Notes under the pieces: generated by a model | Seen by the model: only the letters and a program-made list of their open reading frames with translations | What the model was told of the DNA's origin: nothing | The model's database searches: none | Program-made: the position numbers and the translations under genes | Source of the DNA: Marinimicrobium koreense | GTDB lineage: Bacteria; Pseudomonadota; Gammaproteobacteria; Pseudomonadales; Cellvibrionaceae | Reading direction: 5' to 3' | Assembly (NCBI RefSeq): GCF_003762925.1 | Contig: NZ_RJUK01000001.1 | Location: 2,232,001-2,296,000, forward strand | DNA: 64,000 nucleotides | Part shown: piece by piece, positions 30,375 through 38,213 of the stretch | Layout of the letters: every line of letters begins with the position of its first letter | How positions within the stretch are numbered: position 1 is the stretch's first letter

Positions 30375-31246
30375 GGGCGGCCCGCAGCCGGTCGCTCGAT
30401 GGCGAAGCCGGACGGTACGGACAGGACCAGCGGTTTGAACCCGCGGCGAACCGCACGGCTTCCGGCGCGACTGGTCACCCAGCCCCGAACTTCGATCCTC
30501 TGACCGGGCGCCAGAACCGGACTGGACGACCACACGGAATCGGGCACCTTCAGTACGAGGGGCCCGTCAAGCTCCAGCCAGACCGAGCCACCGCCTCGGC
30601 TGACATCCGTGATCGTTCCACGGATTCGCTGAAAACCGGTGTCCTGCAAGGTCAGGCCGCTCGCCTCAAGGGCCGGCCATTGGTTCTCGGCCCACACCCC
30701 ACGGGACGCCGCCCGCGCCTCACCTTCCGCCTCAGACAGGCAGGAGGCCAAGGTCATGTTCGGCGGTATCGCGATATGAAAACCCAGCCCCTGACGCAAC
30801 AGGGCGGCTTCCAGGCTCTTTCCCTCCAGGGTGAACAGGTGTCCCAGGGTGCGGCCGTAGTGGTCGTGCCGCTCCTGATCCTGGACCAGCAGAACCTCAC
30901 TCTCAACAAGCTGTTTTTTTAATTCCTCGCGCGCTGCTTTTGCCAGCGGCTCTGCGGGCCGCCCCTCGCGCGCCAACTCCGGCGCGTTGATGCCAATCAG
31001 GCGCACCCGGCGCCCATCGGCCAGGCGTACGCTGTCGCCGTCATGAACCCCAGCCACCTGTACCGACTCGTGCTCAAGCCCCTCCGGCAAGGGGCAGGCA
31101 GCGCCGGGAAACGCGCTCAGGGCCAGTAGGGCACCCAAAAAAACGCCGCGGGTTTTATATGAGAATACGCTGAAGGCTCTGCAGGAAAATACGCTGAAGG
31201 CTCTCCATAAAAAAACGCCGAGGGCTCTCGCCCCCGGCGTTTTCAT
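30371..31246 (-). CDS. Exported thermonuclease-family protein
   Basis: Secreted nuclease of the staphylococcal nuclease (TNase/SNc) fold. The domain spans HDGDSVRLADGRRVRLIGINAPEL to GRTLGHLFTLEGKSLEAALLRQGLGF; the active-site Asp, Arg and Glu pattern (D in HDGDSV, R in RLIGINAPE, R in HYGRTLG) looks intact. An OB-like extension follows (GTITDVSRGGGSVWLELDG). The hydrophobic segment VFLGALLALSAFPGAAC suggests export. The start is doubtful: the ATG at 31246 lies inside the rpmE terminator hairpin, and the first 35 residues consist largely of two 8-residue repeats (RAFSVFSC/RAFSVFSY). A TTG near 31133 is another possible start. Confidence 0.7.
   Translation of the reverse strand: MKTPGARALGVFLWRAFSVFSCRAFSVFSYKTRGVFLGALLALSAFPGAACPLPEGLEHESVQVAGVHDGDSVRLADGRRVRLIGINAPELAREGRPAEPLAKAAREELKKQLVESEVLLVQDQERHDHYGRTLGHLFTLEGKSLEAALLRQGLGFHIAIPPNMTLASCLSEAEGEARAASRGVWAENQWPALEASGLTLQDTGFQRIRGTITDVSRGGGSVWLELDGPLVLKVPDSVWSSSPVLAPGQRIEVRGWVTSRAGSRAVRRGFKPLVLSVPSGFAIERPAAGRP
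31155..31204. repeat. Two 24-base tandem repeats
   Basis: The unit AATACGCTGAAGGCTCT occurs twice, 24 bases apart, in the 5' end of the nuclease gene. The string AAAAAAACGCCG flanks both sides (31136 region and 31206 region). In the nuclease frame this yields RAFSVFSC-RAFSVFSY. Confidence 0.65.
31206..31245 (-). terminator. Intrinsic terminator of rpmE
   Basis: On the minus strand, CGCCGGGGG-CGAGAG-CCCTCGGCG forms a 9-position stem with one mismatch and is followed by TTTTTTT. It lies about 40 bases after the rpmE stop codon. The plus strand also has TTTT after the stem, so it may act weakly in both directions. Confidence 0.8.
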
Positions 31247-31286
31247 GTCGCTTATCAGCAAGGGCCCAAGGGCCATGCCAATCGCC

Positions 31287-31502
31287 TTATTTGGCGGCGA
31301 TGCGGCTGCCGAAACGCTTCTTGAAGCGATCGATACGGCCGCCGGTGTCTACCACTTTCTGCTTACCGGTGTAGAAGGGGTGACATTCTGAACAAACGTC
31401 AACCAGGAAATCTTTACCCAGAGTAGAGCGAGTCTTGATGGTATTGCCGCAGCTGCAGGTCGCAGTTACGTCTTCGTATTTGGGGTGTAAATCAGCTTTC
31501 AT
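31287..31502 (-). CDS. rpmE: Ribosomal protein L31
   Basis: Protein of the 50S subunit, bridging to the small subunit. 71 residues, the zinc-binding (C+) form: Cys16, Cys18, Cys37 and Cys40 (TCSCGN and DVCSEC). This is the form replaced by a zinc-free paralogue under zinc starvation in many bacteria. It is a single gene with its own terminator and is divergent from priA, as in E. coli. Confidence 0.97.
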   Translation of the reverse strand: MKADLHPKYEDVTATCSCGNTIKTRSTLGKDFLVDVCSECHPFYTGKQKVVDTGGRIDRFKKRFGSRIAAK

Positions 31503-31747
31503 GGTGAATGCCTTTCATCTTTGTGCCGCCACTCAGTCGACCTGAGCCCATCTGGAACGCAGGATTTTGCCGAGCACCGCACAACGGTTAATGGATACGG
31601 CTGGTTTTGAGAGCTGGGCATACTACCAGAAACACCCGGCAACGCAAGGACTTTAGAGCATTTTTCGTACAGGCACGAGCGCTGCCAAAGGGGCCGTCAA
31701 TCGGTTATTCTGGGCGCCTTTTGAATTCAACCACGCGACGGGAGTAC

Positions 31748-33955
31748 ATGGCCGCCCCTACTGTTCTGGAAATCGCCCTGCCCACACCGCTGCGCCGCCG
31801 GTTTGATTACCTGCCGCCAGAAGGGGTAGACACCACCCTGCTGAAGCCGGGGCAACGGGTACGGGTGCCCTTCGGCAACCAGCGTCTGATCGGGCTCATT
31901 CTCCGGGTAAAAAGTGAGTCATCACTCCCGCTGCAGAACTTGCGCCCGGCCGAGGCCCTGCTCGACACCAAGCCACTGTTGCCGGACGATCTGTGGCGCC
32001 TGTGCCTCTGGGCGGCCGATTACTATCAGCACCCCATTGGCGACGCCCTGCACACGGCCCTACCGGTGCTGCTGCGCCAGGGCGAGCCCGACCGGGAGAA
32101 AGGCGAGCCCTACTGGCAACTGACCACCGAAGGCAAAGGCCTCCCCGAGGGCGCCCTGAAGCGGGCCCCTCGCCAGGCGGAACTGCTCGCCGCCCTGCAA
32201 CAACGGGGGGCATTGAACCGGGCGGACCTGGCGGCATTGGGCATCGCCCGCAGCCACGTCAAGACACTGGAAGACAAGGGACTGGTATTCAGCCGTGAGC
32301 AAGTGCTCACACCATCGCCGGAACCCAATATTCTGAGGGATACCCCGCTTACGCTCAGCGATGAGCAGGCCGCCGCCCTGGCCCAGATTCCAGAGGACGG
32401 CTTTCACATCAGCCTGCTCGACGGCACCACCGGCAGCGGCAAAACCGAGATTTACCTGCAGGCCATCGCCCGCACCCTGTCTCAAGGTCGGCAGGCCCTG
32501 GTACTGGTACCGGAAATTGGCCTGACCCCCCAGACCCTGGCCCGCTTTCAGCGCCGCTTCGCCCAACCCGTGGTGGCCCTGCATTCGGGCATGAATGACC
32601 GCGAGCGGCTCGATGCCTGGCTGCAGGCCCGGGACGGTCGAGCCCGGATCGTGATCGGCACCCGCTCCGCCATTTTCACCCCCATGGCTGATCTGGGCAT
32701 CCTCATTGTGGACGAAGAGCACGACAGCTCCTTCAAGCAGCAGGACGGTTTTCGCTACTCGGCCCGGGACCTGGCCGCCCTCCGCGCCCACCGCCTGAAC
32801 ATTCCACTGATTCTGGGCAGCGCCACGCCGTCGCTGGAAAGCCTGCACAACGCGCGCACCGGCCGCTACCATTACCTGCGCCTGACCCACCGGGCCGGCA
32901 ATGCCCGGGCACCGGAGTTGCTCACTCAGGATATTCGCCGCCAGCCCCTGGATGAAGGCTTCAGCCGCGATACCCTGGAGCGGATTCGCACCACCCTCGA
33001 TGCGGGCAACCAGGTTCTGGTCTTTCTCAACCGACGCGGCTACGCCCCCACACTGGAATGCCCGGACTGCGGCTGGCTGGCCGAGTGCCGCCACTGCGAC
33101 ACCCGCCTGACCCTGCACCAGACTCCGCGCCATCTGCACTGCCACCACTGCGACCATCAGCGCGCGGTGCCCCGGGCCTGCCCATCCTGCAAGAGCACCC
33201 GCCTGCAGCCGCTCGGCCAGGGCACCGAACGCAGTGAAGAAGCCCTGCAACGACACTTCCCTGACACCCGGGTGCTGCGGGTCGACCGGGACTCCACTCG
33301 CCAGAAAAACGCATTCCGCGATCTGGTTGAGGAAGTTCACCGGGGCGACCCCTGCATTCTGGTGGGCACCCAGATGCTGGCCAAAGGCCATCACTTTGCC
33401 GACGTGACGCTGGTGGTCATTCTCGACTCGGATGCCGGTCTGTTCAGTACCGACTTTCGCGGCCCCGAGCGCATGGGCCAGTTATTGCTTCAGGTCGCCG
33501 GACGGGCCGGGCGCGCGGACAAACCGGGGCAGGTCATCATTCAGACCCACCACGCCGAGCATCCTCTGGTGCGCACCCTGCTCGAGCGGGGCTATCACGC
33601 CTTTGCCGAGCTGATTCTCAGTGAACGGCGCCTGACAGGGCTGCCCCCGTTCCGGCACATGGCGCTGATCCGCGCCGAGTCCAAGCGACCGGAAAATGCG
33701 GTCGCCTTCCTCAAACAGGTTCGAGCCCTGGCCGAGCAGCGTCACCCACCCGGTCACGAGCTGGGCTATCTGGGGCCTTTGCCCGCCATGCTGGAAAAGC
33801 GCGGTGACCGGTTCCGCTACCAGTTGCAAGTCAATGCGGCCAACCGGGGAGCACTGCAAAAGCTGTTGAGCCAGTTGGCCCCGGAAATGGAGCAGCACGC
33901 CCTGGCCAAGCGCAATCGCTGGTCCATTGATGTCGACCCACAGGATATGGGCTAG
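31748..33955 (+). CDS. priA: Primosomal protein N' (replication restart helicase)
   Basis: 3'-to-5' helicase that recognises stalled or D-loop forks and reloads DnaB. 735 residues from the ATG at 31748, which has GGGAG just upstream. The N-terminal 3'-end-binding domain (VLEIALPTPLRRRFDYLPPEG) is followed by a winged helix and helicase lobe 1, with Walker A GTTGSGKTE (about 226-234) and DEEH box. Eight zinc-binding cysteines lie in CPDCGWLAECRHC and CHHC...CPSC, followed by helicase lobe 2 and the C-terminal domain. It heads the priA-ftsN-hslVU neighbourhood known from E. coli. Confidence 0.97.
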   Translation: MAAPTVLEIALPTPLRRRFDYLPPEGVDTTLLKPGQRVRVPFGNQRLIGLILRVKSESSLPLQNLRPAEALLDTKPLLPDDLWRLCLWAADYYQHPIGDALHTALPVLLRQGEPDREKGEPYWQLTTEGKGLPEGALKRAPRQAELLAALQQRGALNRADLAALGIARSHVKTLEDKGLVFSREQVLTPSPEPNILRDTPLTLSDEQAAALAQIPEDGFHISLLDGTTGSGKTEIYLQAIARTLSQGRQALVLVPEIGLTPQTLARFQRRFAQPVVALHSGMNDRERLDAWLQARDGRARIVIGTRSAIFTPMADLGILIVDEEHDSSFKQQDGFRYSARDLAALRAHRLNIPLILGSATPSLESLHNARTGRYHYLRLTHRAGNARAPELLTQDIRRQPLDEGFSRDTLERIRTTLDAGNQVLVFLNRRGYAPTLECPDCGWLAECRHCDTRLTLHQTPRHLHCHHCDHQRAVPRACPSCKSTRLQPLGQGTERSEEALQRHFPDTRVLRVDRDSTRQKNAFRDLVEEVHRGDPCILVGTQMLAKGHHFADVTLVVILDSDAGLFSTDFRGPERMGQLLLQVAGRAGRADKPGQVIIQTHHAEHPLVRTLLERGYHAFAELILSERRLTGLPPFRHMALIRAESKRPENAVAFLKQVRALAEQRHPPGHELGYLGPLPAMLEKRGDRFRYQLQVNAANRGALQKLLSQLAPEMEQHALAKRNRWSIDVDPQDMG

Positions 33956-34041
33956 TGTTCGCCCGCCCCAAAGACCACTGGCCGGGCGGGTCGGCGATGG
34001 GTACAATTGCCGCGCTGTGACCACTGGAAACCAACGCGATC

Positions 34042-34623
34042 ATGACCCGAGACTACGCCAAGAAAAATCGTCCTGCCCCCCGTCGCAACCGGCCCAAGAG
34101 CCAGGTGCCCGGCTGGGTGTGGCTGTTTACCGGGGCGGTGCTCGGGGGCTTTATCGTGTTTCTGATGCGCCTGACCGATGTCGAGGTCCCGGAAACCGAC
34201 CCGGCGGACACCGCGACCCAAGAAACCCAGACCGCGCAGCCGGTGGAGCCCCAGGCCGAGCCCAGCAACCCCAAACCGCGCTTCGATTTCTACAAGCTGC
34301 TGCGAGAGAGCGAAGTGATCGTCCCGGCGACCGAGCCCAGCGAGAGCCAGGCAAATGCCGAGCAAAACGACACCGCCAACCGGGACGAATTCATCCTGCA
34401 GGTGGGCTCCTTCCGCAAGGCCACCGAAGCGGACAGCCTGCGCGCCCAGTTGCTGCTGCTGAACCTGGACGCCTACACCGAGCAGGTAACTCTGAACAAC
34501 AACGAGACCTGGCACCGGGTGCTGGTGGGACCATTCAGCAACCAGTCCCGCCTGGCCAGCGCCCGCTCTACCCTGGTGTCCAACGACTACCACGCGCTGG
34601 TGCTCAAGCGGAAGAAACAATAA
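34042..34623 (+). CDS. SPOR-domain protein, FtsN-like
   Basis: Bitopic inner-membrane protein with a C-terminal peptidoglycan-binding SPOR domain, 193 residues. A basic cytoplasmic N-terminus (KKNRPAPRRNRPK) is followed by one transmembrane helix (VPGWVWLFTGAVLGGFIVFLM, 22-42), an acidic linker (45-110) and SPOR (DEFILQVGSFRKATEADSLRAQL...NETWHRVLVGPF, about 113-188). It lies between priA and hslV, where E. coli has ftsN, so it is probably the FtsN orthologue. It is much shorter than E. coli FtsN (319 residues), and the linker carrying the essential periplasmic helices is compact. Confidence 0.8.
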   Translation: MTRDYAKKNRPAPRRNRPKSQVPGWVWLFTGAVLGGFIVFLMRLTDVEVPETDPADTATQETQTAQPVEPQAEPSNPKPRFDFYKLLRESEVIVPATEPSESQANAEQNDTANRDEFILQVGSFRKATEADSLRAQLLLLNLDAYTEQVTLNNNETWHRVLVGPFSNQSRLASARSTLVSNDYHALVLKRKKQ

Positions 34624-34647
34624 CCGCCCGTCCGCCTCCCTTGCTTG

Positions 34648-34676
34648 CTTGAAATCCCGGGGCCCAGCCCCCACTT
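34648..34676 (+). promoter_or_regulatory. Sigma-32 heat-shock promoter for hslVU
   Basis: CTTGAAA (34648-34654), a 14-base spacer, then CCCCACTT (34669-34676). This matches the sigma-32 consensus CTTGAAA-N13-15-CCCCATNT except at one or two -10 positions. It lies about 46 bases before the hslV start codon. hslVU is a heat-shock operon in E. coli. Confidence 0.75.
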
Positions 34677-34721
34677 CTGCCATTCAGACTTCATACTTAT
34701 TGCATTGATAAAGGATGGCTT

Positions 34722-35261
34722 GTGGAACAATACCGAGGAACCACGATTCTCTCCGTGCGCCGCAACGGCCAGGTCGCCATTGGCGGCGACGGGCAGGTGT
34801 CGCTGGGCAACACCATCATGAAAGGCAACGCCCGCAAGGTTCGCCGCCTGTACAAAGATCAGGTGATCGCGGGCTTCGCCGGCGGCACCGCCGATGCCTT
34901 CACCCTGTTCGAGCGCTTTGAAGCCAAGCTTGAAGCCCACAACGGCCAACTGACCCGCGCCGCTGTGGAACTGGCCAAAGACTGGCGCACCGACCGGGCC
35001 CTGCGCCGCCTGGAAGCCCTGCTGGCAGTGGCCAACGCCGAAGCGTCCCTGATCATTACCGGTAACGGCGATGTCATTCAGCCGGAAGATGACCTGATTG
35101 CCATTGGCTCCGGTGGCGCCTTCGCCCAGTCCGCCGCCCGCGCCCTGCTCGATAACACCGAACTGGATGCCCAAAGTATCGTCGAAAAAGGACTGACCAT
35201 CGCCGGCGACATCTGCATCTACACCAATCACAACCAGACCATCGAGACCCTCGGCTACTGA
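34722..35261 (+). CDS. hslV: ATP-dependent protease subunit HslV
   Basis: Proteolytic core of the HslUV (ClpQY) protease, a double hexamer with an N-terminal threonine nucleophile. 179 residues. The GTG start at 34722 has AAGGA at 7 bases. The first six residues (MEQYRG) must be removed to expose Thr7 in [20 protein letters not shown] and the sodium-binding region [13 protein letters not shown] are conserved. hslU follows after 33 bases. Confidence 0.97.
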   Translation: MEQYRGTTILSVRRNGQVAIGGDGQVSLGNTIMKGNARKVRRLYKDQVIAGFAGGTADAFTLFERFEAKLEAHNGQLTRAAVELAKDWRTDRALRRLEALLAVANAEASLIITGNGDVIQPEDDLIAIGSGGAFAQSAARALLDNTELDAQSIVEKGLTIAGDICIYTNHNQTIETLGY

Positions 35262-35294
35262 GCCTCGCTGGCCTGACGAACTGACGAGTCCGTT

Positions 35295-36614
35295 ATGTCA
35301 AACATGACCCCCCGGGAAATTGTCCACGAACTGGACAAACACATCATCGGCCAGAACGAAGCCAAGCGAGCCGTGGCCATCGCCCTGCGCAACCGCTGGC
35401 GCCGGATGCAGGTGGATGAAAACCTGCGCGCCGAAATCACCCCCAAAAACATCCTGATGATCGGCCCCACCGGGGTCGGTAAAACCGAAATCGCCCGCCG
35501 CCTGGCCAAGCTGGCCCACGCGCCCTTCATCAAGGTCGAGGCGACCAAATTCACCGAGGTCGGCTACGTCGGCCGCGACGTGGAATCCATCATCCGCGAC
35601 CTGGTGGACATCTCCATCAAGATGCACCGCGAACAGGCCATGAAAACCGTCCAGCACCGCGCCGCCGAAGCCGCCGAAGAGCGCATCCTGGACGTACTGC
35701 TGCCCCCGGCCCGTGGCGGCGACACCGAAAACACCGGCGAATCCGGCACTCGCCAGATCTTCCGCAAAAAACTGCGCGAGGGTGAGCTGGACGAGAAAGA
35801 AATCGAAATCGATGTCGCCAGCACCCCCATGGGCGTGGAGATCATGGCCCCTCCCGGTATGGAGGACATGACCAGCCAGCTGCAGAACATGTTTTCTTCC
35901 CTGTCCAAAGACAAGAAGAAGACCACCAAAATGACCGTCAAGCAGGCCTTCAAACAGCTTCAGGAAGAAGAAGCCGCCCGCCTGATCAACGACGAAGAAG
36001 TCAAAGCCGACGCCATCAAAGCGGCCGAACAGAACGGCATCGTCTTTATCGATGAAATCGACAAAGTCGCCAAAAAAGGCGAAACCAGCGGCGCCGACGT
36101 CTCCCGCGAAGGCGTCCAGCGCGACCTGCTGCCGCTCATTGAAGGCTGCACCGTGAGCACCAAACACGGGATGATCAAAACCGACCACATCCTGTTCATC
36201 TCCTCGGGCGCCTTCCACCTGAGCAAGCCTTCGGACCTGATTCCGGAGCTACAGGGCCGACTGCCCATCCGCGTCGAACTCAACGCCCTGACCCCGGATG
36301 ACTTCGAACGCATCCTCACCGAACCCAGCGCCTCCCTGACCGAACAACACCAGGCGCTGCTCAAAACCGAAAGCGTCGAAGTGGTCTTCAAACCCGACGG
36401 CATCCGCCGCATTGCGGAGACCGCCTTCGAAGTCAACGAAAGCACCGAAAACATCGGCGCCCGCCGCCTCCACACCCTGCTCGAACGCCTCCTCGAAGAC
36501 GTCTCCTTCGACTCCGGCAGCCAGCAGACCAGCGTGGAAATCGACGCCGATTACGTGCAGAAGCAGTTGGGTGAACTGGCGAAGGATGAGGACCTGAGTC
36601 GGTATATCCTGTAG
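35295..36614 (+). CDS. hslU: ATP-dependent protease ATPase subunit HslU
   Basis: AAA+ unfoldase that feeds substrates into HslV. 439 residues, the normal length. Walker A is GPTGVGKT (57-64), Walker [11 protein letters not shown], and the pore motif GYVGRDVE is intact. The intermediate I-domain (about 110-235) is present. The C-terminal EDLSRYIL activates HslV by docking between its subunits. A palindromic element (copy C) lies 36 bases downstream. Confidence 0.98.
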   Translation: MSNMTPREIVHELDKHIIGQNEAKRAVAIALRNRWRRMQVDENLRAEITPKNILMIGPTGVGKTEIARRLAKLAHAPFIKVEATKFTEVGYVGRDVESIIRDLVDISIKMHREQAMKTVQHRAAEAAEERILDVLLPPARGGDTENTGESGTRQIFRKKLREGELDEKEIEIDVASTPMGVEIMAPPGMEDMTSQLQNMFSSLSKDKKKTTKMTVKQAFKQLQEEEAARLINDEEVKADAIKAAEQNGIVFIDEIDKVAKKGETSGADVSREGVQRDLLPLIEGCTVSTKHGMIKTDHILFISSGAFHLSKPSDLIPELQGRLPIRVELNALTPDDFERILTEPSASLTEQHQALLKTESVEVVFKPDGIRRIAETAFEVNESTENIGARRLHTLLERLLEDVSFDSGSQQTSVEIDADYVQKQLGELAKDEDLSRYIL

Positions 36615-36649
36615 TTGGGTCAACAAGGTCGCTCCATAACAGGGGCGAG

Positions 36650-36745
36650 CCCCGGGGTGTTGTTGCAAGACCGTAAGCGGAGGGACTCCGCGAGGCGAGC
36701 CCCCAGGGATGGGTTCACGGCGTGTCTTGCAACAACACCCCGGGG
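36650..36745. repeat. Structured palindromic element, copy C
   Basis: Perfect 22-base inverted arms at 36650-36671 and 36724-36745. Plus orientation: hairpin 1 is GCGGAG-GGA-CTCCGC (36677-36691) and hairpin 2 is CCCA-GGGA-TGGG (36702-36713), followed by TTCACGGCGTGTC. It is the cleanest copy and may be taken as the type. It sits between hslU and the DUF971 gene, in their sense orientation. Confidence 0.9.
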
Positions 36746-36788
36746 ATCGACCCGGCGCTAGAGGCACCTAAACCACAGGACCATCTAC

Positions 36789-37160
36789 ATGACGCCCGAC
36801 AAAATCCTGCTCCACAAGAAATCCCGCCAACTGGAACTCACCTACGGCGACCAAAACTACCGCCTGGACGCCGAGTACCTGCGTGTCCACTCGCCGAGCG
36901 CCGAAGTGCGCGGCCATCACGGTCAGGGCGGGCAACTCCCGTTCGGCAAAAAACAGGTCGCCATTGCCCACATCGAAGCAGCCGGCAACTACGCCCTGCA
37001 CATCGTTTTCGACGACGGCCACGATTCTGGCATCTACACTTGGGATTATCTGCACGATTTGTGTGTCAATAAAGAAACCCATTGGCAGAAATACCTGGAC
37101 GATTTACACCAACAGGGTAAATCCCGGGATCCCGACACACAGATTGTAAAATTGATGTAG
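36789..37160 (+). CDS. DUF971 domain protein
   Basis: Small protein of the DUF971 family (GBBH-like N-terminal domain), 123 residues; it resembles the N-terminal domain of gamma-butyrobetaine hydroxylase and of some Fe-S scaffold proteins. Conserved features are LELTYGDQNYRLDAEYLRVHSPSAEVRGH and YALHIVFDDGHDSGIYTWDYLHDLC. Its single cysteine and several histidines could bind metal. The gene commonly lies beside hslVU in gammaproteobacteria. Its precise role is unknown. Palindromic elements lie on both sides (copies C and D). Confidence 0.88.
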   Translation: MTPDKILLHKKSRQLELTYGDQNYRLDAEYLRVHSPSAEVRGHHGQGGQLPFGKKQVAIAHIEAAGNYALHIVFDDGHDSGIYTWDYLHDLCVNKETHWQKYLDDLHQQGKSRDPDTQIVKLM

Positions 37161-37169
37161 TAACGGTAG

Positions 37170-37195
37170 GTCGGATTAGCGAAGCGTAATCCGAC
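37170..37195. repeat. Short palindromic repeat (second family)
   Basis: GTCGGATTA (37170-37178) pairs perfectly with TAATCCGAC (37187-37195) around GCGAAGCG. It lies ten bases after the DUF971 stop codon and has no U-tract. Confidence 0.75.
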
Positions 37196-37272
37196 ACTTT
37201 ACCGACGGCCTTGAAGACAAGTGACAAGGCAATCCTTCGTTCAACCTACGATACTAAAGGGTAGCCCGGCGT

Positions 37273-37372
37273 CTGCAGGGTCTATCGTTCAGAGACCCGC
37301 CGTGAATACATCCCTGTAGGCTTCTCGTCGACATCCATGTCTCCGAGAGTCTCTGAACGATAGACCCTGCAG
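37273..37372. repeat. Structured palindromic element, copy D
   Basis: Perfect 24-base inverted arms at 37273-37296 and 37349-37372. Minus orientation. On the minus strand hairpin 1 is GACA-TGGA-TGTC (37341-37330) and hairpin 2 is TACA-GGGA-TGTA (37318-37307), followed by TTCACGGCGGGTC. The stems differ from copy C but remain paired. It lies in the 320-base gap between the DUF971 and DUF4136 genes. Apart from this and the short palindrome, the gap shows nothing else recognisable. Confidence 0.9.
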
Positions 37373-37480
37373 CCACCTCAGTGCCATTAGCGCACGTAGG
37401 TGGAAGAGTGTGAACCTACCCATGAAGCCACGTTGTCGGTCGGAGTTTCTACCAACACGCAGCCAGAACAGGACTCAACA

Positions 37481-38017
37481 ATGAATCGTTTGACTAGACT
37501 ATCTTTCGTTTTCATCTTGCTGGCCGTCATCACCGCCTGCGCCGGCCCCAAGGTCTCACAGGACTATAACGAAGACACCGAATTTGATCCCGGCTGGGGC
37601 CGCTATGAATGGCGCGGTGGCACGTCGCAGATCGACGGAGTGTCCCACAGTCGGTTGCAGCGCATCACCGAGCAGGCGATGGTGCAACGCGGTTACCGGC
37701 TTGATCCCGACAACCCCCAGCTTTATGTCAGCGTCAGCGGCACTACGCGCGCCGCGGTAGGTGGCGGCAAGTCGGTGGGCATTTCCATCGGGTTGCCCGT
37801 GGGTAATAGCGGCAGTATCGGACTTGGGGGTAGCAAGAGCCTGGAAGACCGCAAGCAGGAGGGGGTGATCATTGTGGATATCACGGATGCCGAGAGCAAT
37901 GAGCTGGTCTGGCGTGGTAGCGCGGAAGGGATTGCCTTGCGGGATTTTGAGTTGGCGCGAGAGCAGCAGTTACGAAAAGTCATTGGTCGGTTATTGGCGC
38001 AGTTTCCGCCGGAATAA
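37481..38017 (+). CDS. DUF4136 family lipoprotein
   Basis: Envelope lipoprotein of 178 residues, function unknown. The ATG at 37481 follows AGGA at 7 bases. The signal peptide ends at VITAC with Cys20 lipidated. The DUF4136 domain follows: DYNEDTEFDPGWGRYEW, an ITEQAMVQRGYRL helix, LYVSVSGTTRAAVGGGKSVGISIGLPVGNSGSIGLGG (Gly-rich, strand-forming) and VDITDAESNELVWRGSAEG. It is bracketed by two structured palindromic elements (D and E), which suggests an insertion-prone stretch. Confidence 0.85.
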   Translation: MNRLTRLSFVFILLAVITACAGPKVSQDYNEDTEFDPGWGRYEWRGGTSQIDGVSHSRLQRITEQAMVQRGYRLDPDNPQLYVSVSGTTRAAVGGGKSVGISIGLPVGNSGSIGLGGSKSLEDRKQEGVIIVDITDAESNELVWRGSAEGIALRDFELAREQQLRKVIGRLLAQFPPE

Positions 38018-38088
38018 ACTCAGGCATTTATGCGGCGCCAACTTCAGTGAAGCGTCACGCCCGGGCCGGGGAGGGGAAGCCCTTTCAA

Positions 38089-38156
38089 GACACGCCGTGA
38101 ACCCATGACGTGAAGGGATTCACTAATGCCGAGATGGCATGGGTTCACGGCGTGTC
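38089..38156. repeat. Structured palindromic element, copy E (dimer-like)
   Basis: A perfect 19-base inverted pair, GACACGCCGTGAACCCATG (38089-38107) and its complement (38138-38156). The arms here are the conserved core end itself, so the copy looks like two core ends facing each other. Inside is GTGAA-GGGA-TTCAC (38110-38123) and a TGCC/GGCA hairpin. The outer sequence before 38089 matches copy B; the outer sequence after 38156 pairs with it only partly. It lies between convergent DUF4136 and msbA. Confidence 0.8.
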
Positions 38157-38213
38157 TCACAAGGGGTTACCCAGGCGGAGCATTCCAATACGAAGCACAG
38201 AACCGATAGCGAA

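Noticed and set aside
32060-33394. A 444-codon open frame on the minus strand
   Set aside because: Antisense to priA; Ala/Gly/Gln-rich composition typical of shadow frames.
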